Assembly (NCBI RefSeq): GCF_903642205.1
Contig: NZ_CAHJWH010000002.1
Span: 1 to 57,670 of the forward strand
DNA from: Caulobacter sp. S45
GTDB lineage: Bacteria > Pseudomonadota > Alphaproteobacteria > Caulobacterales > Caulobacteraceae
Direction: 5' to 3'
DNA: 57,670 nt
The position numbers were made by a program, and so were the translations under genes. The notes under the pieces are model-generated. The model did not search any database and was not told where the DNA came from. It saw only the letters and a program-made list of their open reading frames with translations. Below are positions 18,803 to 28,965 of the stretch, one piece after another. How positions within the stretch are numbered: position 1 is the first letter of the stretch; each line of letters opens with the position of its first letter.

Positions 18803-20104
18803 CTACAGCAGGCGGGGTCGAGGGCGTCCGGCCGGGCCGCCCAGCGCCCGGTCGTCGAACAGGCCGTGCGCCAGCGTCGAGGCGTACAGCGCCACGGCGT
18901 GCGCCCGGGGCCAGGGAGACGCCCAGTTGCGCAACTCGTTGGCGGCGTTCAGCGTGGCCATGATGGCCTGGCTGGCGATCATGGGATCGACGGCGCGGAT
19001 CGAGCCTTCGGTGATCCCGTCGGCCAGAGCGCCGGCGAAGCGCAGCGCCATGCGGTTGGACCGGTCGATCACGTCCGGCCGCACGTCGCTCGGCAGGGTC
19101 TGGAGCGCGGTGGTCCGAAGCAGCGGCCAATCGTCGGCGAACTGGATGTCGAGCAGGGCCGCAATCGCCGAAGACAGGCGCGTCCACTGATCGCCCCCCG
19201 CGCTGTCCGCGGCGCGCTGGGCCTCCGACACACGCTCGTAGCTCCGGGTGAAGCACTCCAGCACCAGGTCGTCCTTGGCCTCCATGTGATGGTAGAAGCT
19301 GCCCTTGGTGACCTTCAGCTCCAGGGCGATCCTCTCCACTGACGCGCCCCGGTAGCCCCGCTCGCTGATCAGCCGGGTGGCGACCCGCAAGAAGTTGGCG
19401 CGGCCGGGCTCCAGCGCCGCCCCGGACGGCGCGAGGTCCAGCGGCTGCGGCGCCCACGGGGCGTTCGACGGCGCCAGACCGTGGTCGAACACCTCGAACA
19501 TGCGCCGCTGCACCCGCTCGTAATCTCCGAGCGAATAGCGGTCGAGCCAGGCGGGCATCCAGAACACCGTCTCCATCAACGCCTGGGCGCGGGCGGTCTG
19601 CAGCGCCTTGTGGCCGGTGTCCCGCGGCTCGCCGAAGAAGTCGCGCACGCCTCGAAAGATGGCGGAGTAGTGCCGGGTCAGGGGCGCGCGCACGGGCTCG
19701 TCCAAGGCGCGCATGTCCGACAGCAGGGCGATCGGCCGCTCCTCGCCCCGGCGTATGCGGGCCCGCAGATCGAAGTGCAGGGCGAGGTAGCGGGCGACGC
19801 GGGCGCGGGGATCGGGCTCGGCGCCCGCCTCGCGCACCATGGCCTCCAGCCGGCCCAGCGTCAGCTCGAACACGGCGGCGGCGAGCTGTTCCTTCAGGCG
19901 GAAATAGTAGGTGACGCTGGCGGTGTTCAGCTTCACCTGCTGCGCCACCTCCACGAAGGTCATGCCCTTCACGCCCCGCTGGTTGATCAGCTGGGTGGCG
20001 GCGTCCAGGATCAGCTCGCGCTTGCGCTCGAACCGGCTGGGCTCCGCAGCGGCGGAGCCGCCGGCGAGCGCCGAAGTCGATGTCATGGGCGGATACTGCC
20101 CCAT
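18803..20104 (-). CDS. tandem TetR-family transcriptional regulator (two TetR units fused)
   Basis: A 433-residue protein with two complete TetR N-terminal helix-turn-helix regions. The first is at about residues 25-75 (ILDAATQLINQRGVKGMTF, then NTASVTYYFRLKEQL). The second is at about 240-290 (FLRVATRLISERGYRGASV, then TKGSFYHHMEAKDDL). Each is followed by a helical ligand/dimer-like region. A usual TetR is about 200 residues, so one chain here equals a covalent dimer. The start is uncertain: 20104 has GAGGCG ten bases upstream, while ATGs at 20122 and 20086 are also possible. It is divergent from the thioesterase and acyl-CoA gene cluster, which it probably regulates in response to an acyl-CoA (inference). 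Confidence 0.88.
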   Translation of the reverse strand: MGQYPPMTSTSALAGGSAAAEPSRFERKRELILDAATQLINQRGVKGMTFVEVAQQVKLNTASVTYYFRLKEQLAAAVFELTLGRLEAMVREAGAEPDPRARVARYLALHFDLRARIRRGEERPIALLSDMRALDEPVRAPLTRHYSAIFRGVRDFFGEPRDTGHKALQTARAQALMETVFWMPAWLDRYSLGDYERVQRRMFEVFDHGLAPSNAPWAPQPLDLAPSGAALEPGRANFLRVATRLISERGYRGASVERIALELKVTKGSFYHHMEAKDDLVLECFTRSYERVSEAQRAADSAGGDQWTRLSSAIAALLDIQFADDWPLLRTTALQTLPSDVRPDVIDRSNRMALRFAGALADGITEGSIRAVDPMIASQAIMATLNAANELRNWASPWPRAHAVALYASTLAHGLFDDRALGGPAGRPRPRLL

Positions 20105-20325
20105 CGTCGCGCCTCGCGCCATGGCGGCCGATCACGCCCCGGGTACGGCCCGGGCCGACGCCCGCGCACGCGCCTGCTTACGCGGCTTGATGGGCGTCGC
20201 CGCGCATGATTTCTGCGCGCCAGAAGGCCGGGCACGCTCCGCCGACAGGGAGACACGATGCCGGCGAGCGGTCTGACGCACAGCGGGCCTGCGAACGCGC
20301 GGGGCGCGGTCGAGCGGAGAGGGCG

Positions 20326-21102
20326 TTGAGTCTCGCCGCGGTGCTCGCCGGCGCGGAGCGCGAGGCGGGGCGTCTCTCCCTGGCCCAGCCGTCGGACTGG
20401 ACACAGGGCCGCACGGTCTATGGCGGCCTGTCGACGGCGCTGGCGTTCGAGGCGGCCCGGAGCTGCATGCCGGAGCCGCCGCCGCTGCGTTCGCTGCAGG
20501 TGGCCTTCGTCGGACCCATGGCGGGACGGATCGAGGCCTCCGCCGAGGTGCTGCGCCAGGGCCGCTCGGCCACCTTCGTCCAGGCGGACGTACGCAGCGA
20601 GGCGGGTCTGGCCCTGCGCGCCACCTTCCTGTTCTCCACGAAGCGGGCCTCGGCCCTGGACTTCGAGGACGCGCCGGCCCCTCGAACGCCAGATCCCGAA
20701 GACGCGGCGCCCTCCCTTCTCCGCGCGCCGCCGAGCTTCTTCTCCAACCGCTTCGAGTACCGCCACGCCTTGCCGCGGACCGATCCGCCGACGCCGGAGT
20801 TCCTGCGCTGGGTGCGGCTGCGCGATCGCGACGGGGTGGAGCCGGTGAGCGGGCTGCTGACCCTGGCCGACGCCCTGCCGCCCGCCGCCATGGCTGTCAT
20901 GGCCGCGCCGGGGCCGGTGAGTTCGGCCACCTGGACGATGAACCTCCTGGCCGCGGAGCCCGCCACCCGCGACGGCTGGTGGCTGCTCCGCGCCCGGGCC
21001 GAGCAGGCCAGGGACGGCGTCAGCAGCCAGTCCATGGCCATCTGGAACCGCGACGGCCAGCCCATCGCCCTGGGCATGCAGAGCGTCGCGATCTTCGTGT
21101 GA
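20326..21102 (+). CDS. acyl-CoA thioesterase family protein (double hot-dog, TesB-like)
   Basis: About 258 residues, with an N-terminal hot-dog (WTQGRTVYGGLSTALAFEAA) and a second half (VSSATWTMNLLAAEP, DGVSSQSMAIWNRDG). This is the layout of TesB-like thioesterases that release CoA from acyl-CoAs. No ATG lies near the conserved start. A TTG at 20326 preceded by GGAGAGGG was chosen, and the 40 residues read upstream are Arg-rich and not family-like. It is divergent from the tandem TetR gene and lies 218 bases before the FadB-like gene. Confidence 0.8.
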   Translation: MSLAAVLAGAEREAGRLSLAQPSDWTQGRTVYGGLSTALAFEAARSCMPEPPPLRSLQVAFVGPMAGRIEASAEVLRQGRSATFVQADVRSEAGLALRATFLFSTKRASALDFEDAPAPRTPDPEDAAPSLLRAPPSFFSNRFEYRHALPRTDPPTPEFLRWVRLRDRDGVEPVSGLLTLADALPPAAMAVMAAPGPVSSATWTMNLLAAEPATRDGWWLLRARAEQARDGVSSQSMAIWNRDGQPIALGMQSVAIFV

Positions 21103-21320
21103 GCTGCGGGCCGGTGCGGAGCGAAAGATGGTCGCGTTCGGCTCGCCGAGGCTCGAAAGGCAGGTATGGTTTCGAGCGATGGTCGAGACAGGGAAAAAGA
21201 CGCGCCTACGGGTAGCGGGTGTCTTGCGCGGGCGGGCGCGTAAGACCTAAAGCCCTGTGCGCCTCGTCCATCGATCCGGACCGGCCGCCGACACGAACGC
21301 CGCTGACCAGGAGACGCTCA

Positions 21321-23375
21321 ATGCCCGTCGTCACGACCCACAAGGACGGGGATGTGCTCGTCGTCGTAAGCGACAATCCGCCGGTGAACGCGCTGGGCGC
21401 CGCCGTCCGCCAGGGGCTCGCCGAGGCGATGAAGACCGCGGCCTCGGACGACAGCGTCAAGGCGGTGGTGATCGTGGGCCACGGCCGGACCTTCTTCGCC
21501 GGCGCCGACATCACCGAGTTCGGCAAGCCGCCGGTCGAGCCGGGCCTGCCGGAGGTGGTGGACCTGATCGAGGCCTCCGCCAAGCCGGTGGTCGCCGCCA
21601 TCCATGGCACGGCGCTCGGCGGCGGGCTGGAGGTGGCGCTGGGCTGCCACTACCGCGTGGCGGTCCCCTCGGCCAAGCTCGGATTGCCGGAGGTGAAGCT
21701 CGGCCTCCTGCCCGGCGCCGGCGGCACCCAGCGCCTTCCGCGTGTGATCGGGGTCGAGGCCGCCCTGCCGATGATCGTCTCCGGTGACCCGATCTCCGCC
21801 AAGACGGCGGAAGCGGCCGGCCTGATCGACAGGATCGTCGGCGAGGGCTCGCTCGAACCCGACGCCATCGCCTTCGCCCGCGAGGTCGCGAGCCGCAGCG
21901 ATCATCCGGTCTCCAGCAAGCGTACGGACAAGATCTCCGGAACCGACCCTGGGGTATTCGACCGCTTCCGCCAGGAGAATGCGCGCCGGCTGAAGGGCTT
22001 CGAGGCGCCGGAGGCCTGCATCCAGGCCGTGAAGGCCGCGGTCGACCTGCCTTTCGCCGAGGGCCTGAACAAGGAACGCGAGCTGTTTATGAAGCTCGTC
22101 TCGGGCACGCAGTCGGCGGCGCTGCGCCACAACTTCTTCGCCGAGCGGGCCGCCACCAAGATCGACGGCATCGCGGCCGACATCCAGCTGATCCCCATCA
22201 AGAAGGTGGGCATCCTGGGCGCCGGCACCATGGGCGGCGGCATCGGCATGAACTTCCTCTCCGCCGGGATCGAGGTGGTCATGGTGGAACGCGAGCAGGC
22301 GCCGCTGGACCGCGGCGTCGGCGTCATCCGCAAGAACTACGAGAACACCGCCAAGCGCGGCCGCCTGACCCCGGACCAGGTCGAAGGGGCGATGGCCAAG
22401 CTGAAGCCCACCCTCTCCTACGACGACCTGGCCGATTGCGACCTTGTGATCGAGGCCGTGTTCGAGAACATGGACGTGAAGAAGGAGGTGTTCGGCCGCC
22501 TCGATACGATCGTGAAGCCCGGCGCGATCCTGGCGTCGAACACCAGCTACCTGAACATCGACCAGATCGCGGCGATGACCAGGCGGCCGGAGTCGGTGAT
22601 CGGGCTGCACTTCTTCTCCCCCGCCAACGTCATGCGCCTGCTGGAGATCGTGCGGGGCGCCAGGACCGGCGGGGCCGTGCTCGCCACCTGCATGGCGCTG
22701 GCCAAGAAGATCGGCAAGATCGCGGTGGTGGCCGGCGTCTGCGACGGCTTCATCGGCAACCGCATGCTCACCCCCCGCCAGCGGGAGGCCAACAAGCTGA
22801 TCCTGCAGGGCGCGCCCTTCGACCGGGTGGACCAGGTGCTGCTCGACTTCGGCTTCCCCATGGGGCCGTTCCAGATGGCCGACCTCGCGGGCCTCGACCT
22901 CGGCTGGAACAAGGAGACGTCCAAGGGCGCCTCGATCCGCGACCTGCTCTGCGAGCGCGATCGCCGTGGCCAGAAGAACGGACGCGGCTTCTACGACTAT
23001 GACGAGAAGCGTAACCGCACCCCCTCGCCCGAGGTGCAGCAGATCATCCGCGAGTTCGCCGCCGAGTCCGGCGAGGACCAGCGCGAGATCGGCGACCAGG
23101 AGATCCTGGAGCGGCTGCTCTATCCCATGGTCAACGAGGGCGCGCTGATCCTGGAGGAGCACATGGCGCAGCGCGCCAGCGACATCGACGTGGTCTGGCT
23201 GAACGGCTACGGCTGGCCGGCCTGGACCGGCGGCCCGATGTTCTGGGCCGACACCGTGGGCCTGGGCAAGGTGGTCGAAGGCCTGGAGAAGAACGCGCCG
23301 CACATGGACAAGGCGTTCCGCATGTCGGCCCTGCTCAAGTCCAAGGCGGCCGAAGGCGGGAGGTTCAACACGTGA
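21321..23375 (+). CDS. bifunctional enoyl-CoA hydratase / 3-hydroxyacyl-CoA dehydrogenase (FadB/FadJ-like)
   Basis: A 684-residue cytosolic fusion for the middle two steps of beta-oxidation. The crotonase domain (about residues 1-200) has the oxyanion motif [25 protein letters not shown] and the catalytic Glu region [21 protein letters not shown]. The NAD-binding domain starts near residue 297 ([15 protein letters not shown]). The catalytic His lies in [19 protein letters not shown], followed by two C-terminal dehydrogenase domains. The ATG follows AGGAGA. The stop overlaps the GTG start of the next dehydrogenase by four bases, so the genes form an operon. Confidence 0.94.
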   Translation: MPVVTTHKDGDVLVVVSDNPPVNALGAAVRQGLAEAMKTAASDDSVKAVVIVGHGRTFFAGADITEFGKPPVEPGLPEVVDLIEASAKPVVAAIHGTALGGGLEVALGCHYRVAVPSAKLGLPEVKLGLLPGAGGTQRLPRVIGVEAALPMIVSGDPISAKTAEAAGLIDRIVGEGSLEPDAIAFAREVASRSDHPVSSKRTDKISGTDPGVFDRFRQENARRLKGFEAPEACIQAVKAAVDLPFAEGLNKERELFMKLVSGTQSAALRHNFFAERAATKIDGIAADIQLIPIKKVGILGAGTMGGGIGMNFLSAGIEVVMVEREQAPLDRGVGVIRKNYENTAKRGRLTPDQVEGAMAKLKPTLSYDDLADCDLVIEAVFENMDVKKEVFGRLDTIVKPGAILASNTSYLNIDQIAAMTRRPESVIGLHFFSPANVMRLLEIVRGARTGGAVLATCMALAKKIGKIAVVAGVCDGFIGNRMLTPRQREANKLILQGAPFDRVDQVLLDFGFPMGPFQMADLAGLDLGWNKETSKGASIRDLLCERDRRGQKNGRGFYDYDEKRNRTPSPEVQQIIREFAAESGEDQREIGDQEILERLLYPMVNEGALILEEHMAQRASDIDVVWLNGYGWPAWTGGPMFWADTVGLGKVVEGLEKNAPHMDKAFRMSALLKSKAAEGGRFNT

Positions 23376-24565
23376 ACGCTCCCGTCGACAGCCTCGAGAC
23401 GTTCCGGGCCGAGACGCGCGCCTGGCTCGAGGCGAACTGCCCGCCGGAGATGCGCCGCCCGCTCCGCAAAGAGGCCGACGTGGTCTGGGGCGGGCGGCGC
23501 GCCCAGCTCAGCGAACCGCAACGCCAGTGGCTGGACCGCATGGCGGAGCGGGGCTGGACCACGCCGGACTGGCCGCGCGAGTACGGCGGCGGCGGCCTGA
23601 CCCCACAGCAAGCCAAGGCGCTCCGCGAGGAGATGGCCGGGCTCGGCTGCCGCAGCCCGCTCAACTCCTTCGGCATCTCCATGCTGGGTCCGGCGCTGCT
23701 GAAGTACGGGACGGAGGCGCAGAAGCAGGAACACCTGCCCAAGATCGTGCGGGGCGAGATCCGCTGGTGCCAGGGCTATTCGGAGCCGGGCGCGGGCTCG
23801 GACCTCGCCGGTCTGCAGACCTCGGCGGAGGACGCCGGCGACCACTTCGTCGTCAATGGCCAGAAGGTCTGGACCAGCTACGCCGACAAGGCGGACTGGA
23901 TCTTCTGCCTGGTGCGGACCGACAAGTCGGTGAAGCAGGGCGGCATCAGCTTCGTTCTGTTCGACATGGACTCTGCCGGCGTCTCCACCAAGCCGATCCT
24001 GCTGATCTCCGGCTCCTCGCCCTTCTGCGAGACCTTCTTTGATGACGTTAAGGTCCCCAAGGCCAACCTGATCGGGGAGCTCAACCACGGTTGGGACGTG
24101 GCCAAGTACCTGCTGGGCCACGAGCGGGAGATGATCTCCGGCATGGGCCTGGGTAACAGCGGCCACAAGAGCCTGCCCGAGATTGCGCTCGGGGCAATCG
24201 GCGCTGAGGCGGATGGACGGCTCGACGACCCCGTCCTGCGCGCCAGGATCGCCTTGTTCGAAGTGCGCGCCATGGCCTTCCAGGCCATGTCGGAGCGGTT
24301 TATGGACGAGCTGAAGGCCAGGCGCGCCCACCCCGCGCAGCCCTCGATGATGAAGTATTACGGCACCGAGCTGAACAAGGCGCGCCACGAGCTGATCATG
24401 GCCGCCGGCGGCTCCGACGCCCTGGCCTGGGACAGCGAGGCGAGCGGCGGCGGAGCGCTTGCGCGGGGGTGGCTCCGCACCAAGGGCAACTCCATCGAGG
24501 GCGGCACCTCGGAGGTGCAGCTCAACATCGTCGCCAAGCGCATCCTCGAGCTGCCCGGAGCCTGA
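23372..24565 (+). CDS. acyl-CoA dehydrogenase, catalytic subunit of a probable heteromeric pair
   Basis: A 397-residue FAD enzyme that introduces the alpha-beta double bond in an acyl-CoA. The FAD/substrate motif is [15 protein letters not shown]. The C-terminal catalytic base is Glu376 in IEGGTSEVQ. The N-terminal style ([14 protein letters not shown]) matches the FadE group of steroid and branched-acid dehydrogenases. The GTG start overlaps the stop of the FadB-like gene (GTGA). The next gene, five bases away, encodes a second dehydrogenase without the catalytic Glu, as in alpha2beta2 enzymes. Confidence 0.92.
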   Translation: MNAPVDSLETFRAETRAWLEANCPPEMRRPLRKEADVVWGGRRAQLSEPQRQWLDRMAERGWTTPDWPREYGGGGLTPQQAKALREEMAGLGCRSPLNSFGISMLGPALLKYGTEAQKQEHLPKIVRGEIRWCQGYSEPGAGSDLAGLQTSAEDAGDHFVVNGQKVWTSYADKADWIFCLVRTDKSVKQGGISFVLFDMDSAGVSTKPILLISGSSPFCETFFDDVKVPKANLIGELNHGWDVAKYLLGHEREMISGMGLGNSGHKSLPEIALGAIGAEADGRLDDPVLRARIALFEVRAMAFQAMSERFMDELKARRAHPAQPSMMKYYGTELNKARHELIMAAGGSDALAWDSEASGGGALARGWLRTKGNSIEGGTSEVQLNIVAKRILELPGA

Positions 24566-24570
24566 TCGTC

Positions 24571-25704
24571 GTGCCCCTGTTCCTGAACGACGACCAGGCG
24601 ATGCTGGCCGACACCGCCCGCCCCTTCATGGCCGAGCAGGCGCCGGTCGGACACATGCGCGCGCTCCGCGACACAGCCGACCCCACCGGCTTCTCCCGCG
24701 ATCTGTGGCGTCAGTTCGCCGAGATGGGCTTTACCGGCATGCTGGTGGAGGAGGCTCACGGCGGCCTGGGTCTCGGCCAAGTGGAGGCCGGGATCGTAAT
24801 GGAGGAGATCGGCCGCAACCTGACCCCCTCCCCCTTCCTGTCCACCTCCGTCGGCGCCGTCACCGCGCTGAAGGGCGCGGCCGGCTTGGCGGAGCGCTGG
24901 CTGCCCGGGATCGTGGCCGGCGAGGTGGTGGCGGCGCTCGCCATCGACGAGGCGACGCACCACCGGCCGCTCCGAACCGCGCTGAAGGCCGAGCGCTCCG
25001 GCAACGGCTTCCGGCTGACCGGCGACAAGCGCTTCGTCGCTCACGGCCACGTCGCCGACCTGCTGATCGTCGCCGCCCGCACCGCGGGCGCTCCGGGCGA
25101 GGCGGACGGGATCACCCTGTTCGCCGTGGAGAAGGGCGCGCCGGGCCTCACCGCCACGCCCGAGCGGCTGGCCGACGCCAGCCTGGCTTCGCGCCTGGCC
25201 TTCGACGGGGTGCAGGTGGATGCGGACGCGGTGATCGGCGAGGTGGACGGCGGCTGGGCGGTCCTGTCCCGGGTGCTGGCGGCGGTCCGCACCGGAGCGG
25301 CGGCCGAGATGGGGGGCGTGAGCGCCGCGGCCCTGGCCATGACGATGGACTATCTGAAGTCCCGCAAGCAGTTCGGCGTGCACATCGGCAGCTTCCAGGC
25401 CCTGCAGCACCGCGCCGCCCACCTCTACTCGGAGATGGAAGTCACCCGCTCAGCCGTGCTCAAGGCTCAGCAGCTGCTCGACGCCGGAGACCCCGCGGCG
25501 GAGCGCGCGACGCTCGTGGCCAAGGCCATGGCGGGGCTGACCACCACGCTGGCGGTGCAGGAGGGCGTGCAGATGCACGGCGGCATCGGCATGACCGACG
25601 CATACGACATCGGGTTCTACATAAAGCGCGGCCGGGTGCTCGCGGAGATGTTCGGGGATGCGGACTTCCATGCGGATCAGCTGGCGCGGCTGAGCGGGTA
25701 CTGA
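24571..25704 (+). CDS. acyl-CoA dehydrogenase-like subunit lacking the catalytic Glu
   Basis: A 377-residue acyl-CoA dehydrogenase-family protein. N-terminal, middle and C-terminal domains are present (FTGMLVEEAHGGLGLGQVEAG; YLKSRKQFGVHIGSFQALQH; QMHGGIGMTDAYDIGFYIKR). Where catalytic members carry a Tyr-Glu-Gly motif it reads EMFGDADFHADQ, with no Glu at the base position. In steroid-type heterotetramers this pattern marks the non-catalytic, FAD-sharing partner. GTG at 24571 was chosen as start because it follows GGAG and lies five bases after the upstream stop; no earlier family-like sequence exists. Confidence 0.9.
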   Translation: MPLFLNDDQAMLADTARPFMAEQAPVGHMRALRDTADPTGFSRDLWRQFAEMGFTGMLVEEAHGGLGLGQVEAGIVMEEIGRNLTPSPFLSTSVGAVTALKGAAGLAERWLPGIVAGEVVAALAIDEATHHRPLRTALKAERSGNGFRLTGDKRFVAHGHVADLLIVAARTAGAPGEADGITLFAVEKGAPGLTATPERLADASLASRLAFDGVQVDADAVIGEVDGGWAVLSRVLAAVRTGAAAEMGGVSAAALAMTMDYLKSRKQFGVHIGSFQALQHRAAHLYSEMEVTRSAVLKAQQLLDAGDPAAERATLVAKAMAGLTTTLAVQEGVQMHGGIGMTDAYDIGFYIKRGRVLAEMFGDADFHADQLARLSGY

Positions 25705-25721
25705 GCGGAGCTGCATCAACT

Positions 25722-26039
25722 CCGCTCATCCCGGCGAATGCCGGGACCCAGATCATAGGGCTCAGTAATACCAGCGGCTGTTGAGCTTGACCGCTGGCGA
25801 CCCTGATCCTCCCCTCTTGGGGGAGGGGGACCAGCGAAGCTGGTGGAGCGGGCTGCGCCGCCGCTTCGCGTCGGCCCCCACAGTCGGCTCCGCCGACAGC
25901 TCCCCCAGAGGGGGAGCATCTGGGACGCTGTCGTTGAGGAGTCAGGGTCAACCGCCGCTGGTATGAGACAGGACTCGGCTGATCCGCTCGAGAAGTCACG
26001 ACCTTTGATCTGGGTCCCGCCATTCGGCGGGATGAGCGG
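25722..26039. repeat. composite 318-bp imperfect palindrome between convergent genes
   Basis: The outer arms 25722-25757 and 26004-26039 are reverse complements over 36 bases with only a few mismatches (core CATCCCGGCGAATGCCGGGA / TCCCGCCATTCGGCGGGATG). Inside, ATACCAGCGGC at 25768-25778 pairs with GCCGCTGGTAT at about 25953-25963, and GACCCTGA pairs with TCAGGGTC. At the centre is another palindromic module rich in CTCCCCC/GGGGGAG. It fills the whole 353-base gap between the convergent dehydrogenase and thiolase genes. It may also end transcription from both sides. No coding sequence is evident. Confidence 0.75.
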
Positions 26040-26057
26040 ATGATGGTGGGCCGCGGC

Positions 26058-27260
26058 TCAGTAGATCTCGAACAGCCCCGCAGCGCCCATCCCGCCGCCG
26101 ACGCACATGGTGACCACGCCATACTTCGCCTTCTCACGGCGGCCCTGGAGCAGCACGTGGCCGACCATGCGCGCGCCGCTCATGCCGTAGGGATGGCCGA
26201 CGGAGATGGCGCCGCCGGTGGCGTTCAGCTTCTCGTCCGGGATGCCGAGCTTGTCACGGCAGTAGAGCACCTGCGAGGCGAAGGCCTCGTTCAGCTGCCA
26301 CACGCCGATATCGTCCATGGAGAGATTGTTCAGCTTCAGCAGCTTGGGCACCGCGAACACCGGCCCGATGCCCATCTCATCCGGATCGCAGCCGGCCACA
26401 GCGATCCCGACATAGCGGCCGAGCGGCTCCAGCCCCCGGCGCTCCGCCTCCTTGGCCTCCATCAGCACCAGCGCCGCGGCCCCGTCCGACAGCTGGGAGG
26501 CGTTGCCGGCGGTGATGTACTTGCCTTCCTGGATGCGCTGGCCGCCCTTGAAGACGGGCTTCAGCGCCGCGAGCCCTTCCAGGGTGGTGTCGGCGCGGTT
26601 GCCTTCGTCCTTGCTTATGGTGATCTCGCGATCGGAGACCTGGCCCGTGGCCTTGTCCATCACCTTCATGGTGGTGGTGATGGGGACGATCTCCTCGGAA
26701 TAGATGCCCTCGGCCTGGCCTTTGGCGGTGCGCTGCTGGGAGCGCAGGGCGTATTCGTCCTGGGCCTCGCGGCTGACGCCATAGCGGTCGGCCACGATCT
26801 CGGCGGTCTCGATCATGGACATGTAGGTCTGGGGGATGTGCTCCACGAGCCAAGGATCGGCGGCGCGGTACCGGTTGGCATGCTCGTTCTGGACCAGCGA
26901 GATCGACTCCATGCCGCCCCCGAGCGCCACCTGCATGCCGTCGCTGATGATCTGCTTGGCGGTGATCGCCACGCCCATGAGGCCCGAGGCGCACTGGCGG
27001 TCGATGGTCTGGCCGGGCACGCTCATGGGCAGGCCGGCGCGGAGCAAGGCCTGGCGCGCCACGTTCATGCCCTGGGCGCCCTGCTGGGAGGCGCAGCCCA
27101 TGGTGACGTCCTCGATCTCGCCCGGATCGATCTTGGCGCGCTCCACCGCGGCGCGGATGGCGTGGGCGCCCAGCGTCTGGGCGGGGGTGTCGTTGAAGGC
27201 GCCGCGGAACGCCTTGCCGATGGGCGTGCGGGCGGTGGAGACGATGACGGCTTCACGCAT
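26058..27260 (-). CDS. acetyl-CoA C-acyltransferase (thiolase)
   Basis: A 400-residue thiolase that cleaves 3-ketoacyl-CoA with CoA, the last step of a beta-oxidation cycle (reversible as acetoacetyl-CoA synthesis). Nucleophilic Cys90 is in DRQCASG. Downstream are NEAFASQ, the His motif [10 protein letters not shown] and the second Cys motif [10 protein letters not shown]. The protein has family length. The ATG at 27260 opens the typical [16 protein letters not shown] 4HBT thioesterase and a dehydrogenase lie directly upstream on the same strand, and the three probably form one transcript. Confidence 0.94.
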   Translation of the reverse strand: MREAVIVSTARTPIGKAFRGAFNDTPAQTLGAHAIRAAVERAKIDPGEIEDVTMGCASQQGAQGMNVARQALLRAGLPMSVPGQTIDRQCASGLMGVAITAKQIISDGMQVALGGGMESISLVQNEHANRYRAADPWLVEHIPQTYMSMIETAEIVADRYGVSREAQDEYALRSQQRTAKGQAEGIYSEEIVPITTTMKVMDKATGQVSDREITISKDEGNRADTTLEGLAALKPVFKGGQRIQEGKYITAGNASQLSDGAAALVLMEAKEAERRGLEPLGRYVGIAVAGCDPDEMGIGPVFAVPKLLKLNNLSMDDIGVWQLNEAFASQVLYCRDKLGIPDEKLNATGGAISVGHPYGMSGARMVGHVLLQGRREKAKYGVVTMCVGGGMGAAGLFEIY

Positions 27261-27271
27261 GGGGGCTCTCC

Positions 27272-27751
27272 CTAAGTATCTTGCTGTTGCATAGAGGACG
27301 TCGGCTCGGCGGGCACGGTCAGGGCATAGGCCTGGAGTGCCGTGCGAAGGCCGTCCGGCAAGGGGCGCGACCCGCTCTCCCGGCGCTTGACGTGGACGAG
27401 CGTGGTCTCGGAGGTGCCGATGCAGGCGCCGAGCTGGAACAGGGCATGGCCCATGGTGAAGGAGCTGCGGCCCAGGCGCAGCAGGCCGGAGCTGACGGTC
27501 ACCACATCCGGGTAGCGCCCCTCGGCCAGATACTGGATGGCGACCTCCGCCACCACGAAGCCGTAGCCCGGCTCCACCGCCGCCCGCGCGCCGATGGCGT
27601 CGACGAAGCGGACGCGCCCATCCTCGTAGAAGCGGGCGAGCGCTGCATTGTTCAGGTGGCGGAGCGGGTCGAGGTCGCCGAACCGCGGCGGCACGTCCAC
27701 GCTCCATGGATAGGTGGCGGGCAGCAGGCGCTCAGGGCTCGGCTTGGCCAC
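27272..27751 (-). CDS. 4-hydroxybenzoyl-CoA-type (4HBT) thioesterase
   Basis: A 159-residue single hot-dog thioesterase with the family motif [22 protein letters not shown], whose acidic residue is catalytic in the group. The start is a GTG at 27751, two bases after the stop of the acyl-CoA dehydrogenase. The thiolase begins 11 bases after its own stop. Its position inside the dehydrogenase-thioesterase-thiolase set suggests release of CoA from stalled or branched intermediates. Confidence 0.85.
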   Translation of the reverse strand: MAKPSPERLLPATYPWSVDVPPRFGDLDPLRHLNNAALARFYEDGRVRFVDAIGARAAVEPGYGFVVAEVAIQYLAEGRYPDVVTVSSGLLRLGRSSFTMGHALFQLGACIGTSETTLVHVKRRESGSRPLPDGLRTALQAYALTVPAEPTSSMQQQDT

Positions 27752-27753
27752 GC

Positions 27754-28902
27754 TCAGCCGCCCCGGCGCAGGGTTTCGCGGGCGATGATCAGCTTCTGGA
27801 TCTCCGAGGAGCCCTCGTAGATGCGGAACAGCCGCACGTCCCGGTACAGCCGCTCCACCCCGTATTCGGAGATGTAGCCGGCGCCGCCGAAGATCTGCAC
27901 CGTCCGGTCCGCCACCCGGCCCACCATCTCCGAGGCGATCAGCTTGGAGCTGGCGGCCTCGAGCGTCGTGTTGGCGCCGCCGTCGCGCAGGCGCGCGGTC
28001 TCCAGGGTCAGGGCGCGGGCGGCCAGGGCCTCGGCCTTGGAGTCGGCGATCATGGCCTGCACCATCTGGAAGCCGGAAACGGCCTGGCCGAACTGCTTGC
28101 GCTCGCTGGCGTAGGCGACCTGGTCGGCGATCAGCCGCTCGGCCACGCCGACGCAGACGGCCGAGATGTGCAGCCGCCCGCGGTCCAGCACCCGCATGGC
28201 CAGGGTGAAGCCCTCGCCCTCGGCGCCCAGCCGGTTGTCGGCCGGCACGCGCACGTCCTCGAAGATGACGTCGCAGACGTGGGCGCCCTGCTGGCCCATC
28301 TTGCGCTCCGGCTTGCCGATGGACAGCCCCGGGCTGTCGGCGAGGACCAGGAAGGCGGAGACGCCCTTGGCCCCCGGCGTGTCGGCATGGGTGCGGGCCA
28401 TGACGGTGAAGAGCGAGGCCTTGTCGGCGTTGGTGATGTAGCGCTTGGCGCCGTTCAGCACGTAATCGTCACCGTCTCGCACCGCCCGGGTGCGCACCGA
28501 GGCGCTGTCCGAGCCGGCCTCGGACTCGGTGAGCGCGAAGGAGGTGATGGTCTCGCCGCTGGCGATCTTGGGCAGCCACCGCGCCTTCTGGGCTTCGGTC
28601 CCGTACATGACCAGGCCCTGGCTGCCGATGCCGATATTGGTGCCGACCACCGAGCGGAACACCGGCGAGGTGCGGCCGAGCTCGATGGCGACCCGGCACT
28701 CGTCCTCCATGGAGAGCCCAAGCCCGCCGTACTCTTCGGGGATCGACAGGCCGAACAGGCCGAGCTCGCGCATCTCCTGCACCAGGGCCTCGGGGATGGC
28801 GTCGGCCTCGGCGACCTCGGCCTCCATGGGCCGCAACCGCTCGGCCACGAAGCGGCGAACGGCGTCGAGGAGCTGGGTGAGGGTCTCGGGGTCGAGGGTC
28901 AT
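27754..28902 (-). CDS. acyl-CoA dehydrogenase
   Basis: A 382-residue FAD enzyme of normal length for short/medium-chain dehydrogenases. Motifs are ALTESEAGSDSASVRT, ERKQFGQAVSGFQMVQ and the catalytic Glu363 in YEGSSEIQ. The ATG at 28902 gives MTLDPETLTQLL with the canonical N-terminal helix. It is the first gene of the minus-strand set that continues with the thioesterase and thiolase, two and eleven bases apart. A 30-bp-arm hairpin separates it from the alcohol dehydrogenase upstream. Confidence 0.94.
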   Translation of the reverse strand: MTLDPETLTQLLDAVRRFVAERLRPMEAEVAEADAIPEALVQEMRELGLFGLSIPEEYGGLGLSMEDECRVAIELGRTSPVFRSVVGTNIGIGSQGLVMYGTEAQKARWLPKIASGETITSFALTESEAGSDSASVRTRAVRDGDDYVLNGAKRYITNADKASLFTVMARTHADTPGAKGVSAFLVLADSPGLSIGKPERKMGQQGAHVCDVIFEDVRVPADNRLGAEGEGFTLAMRVLDRGRLHISAVCVGVAERLIADQVAYASERKQFGQAVSGFQMVQAMIADSKAEALAARALTLETARLRDGGANTTLEAASSKLIASEMVGRVADRTVQIFGGAGYISEYGVERLYRDVRLFRIYEGSSEIQKLIIARETLRRGG

Positions 28903-28965
28903 GCGATCTTAGAACCCCCGCAAGGCCGAGGCGCCGCTAGACGCCATCAGCTCCGCCTGCCTTCG

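Noticed and set aside
21318-23303. 661-codon minus-strand open frame over the FadB-like gene
   Set aside because: Antisense shadow with no ribosome site or recognisable motif.
25722-26039. CRISPR array or insertion sequence
   Set aside because: There are no regularly spaced direct repeats, no transposase frame and no target-site duplication; it is a nested palindrome.
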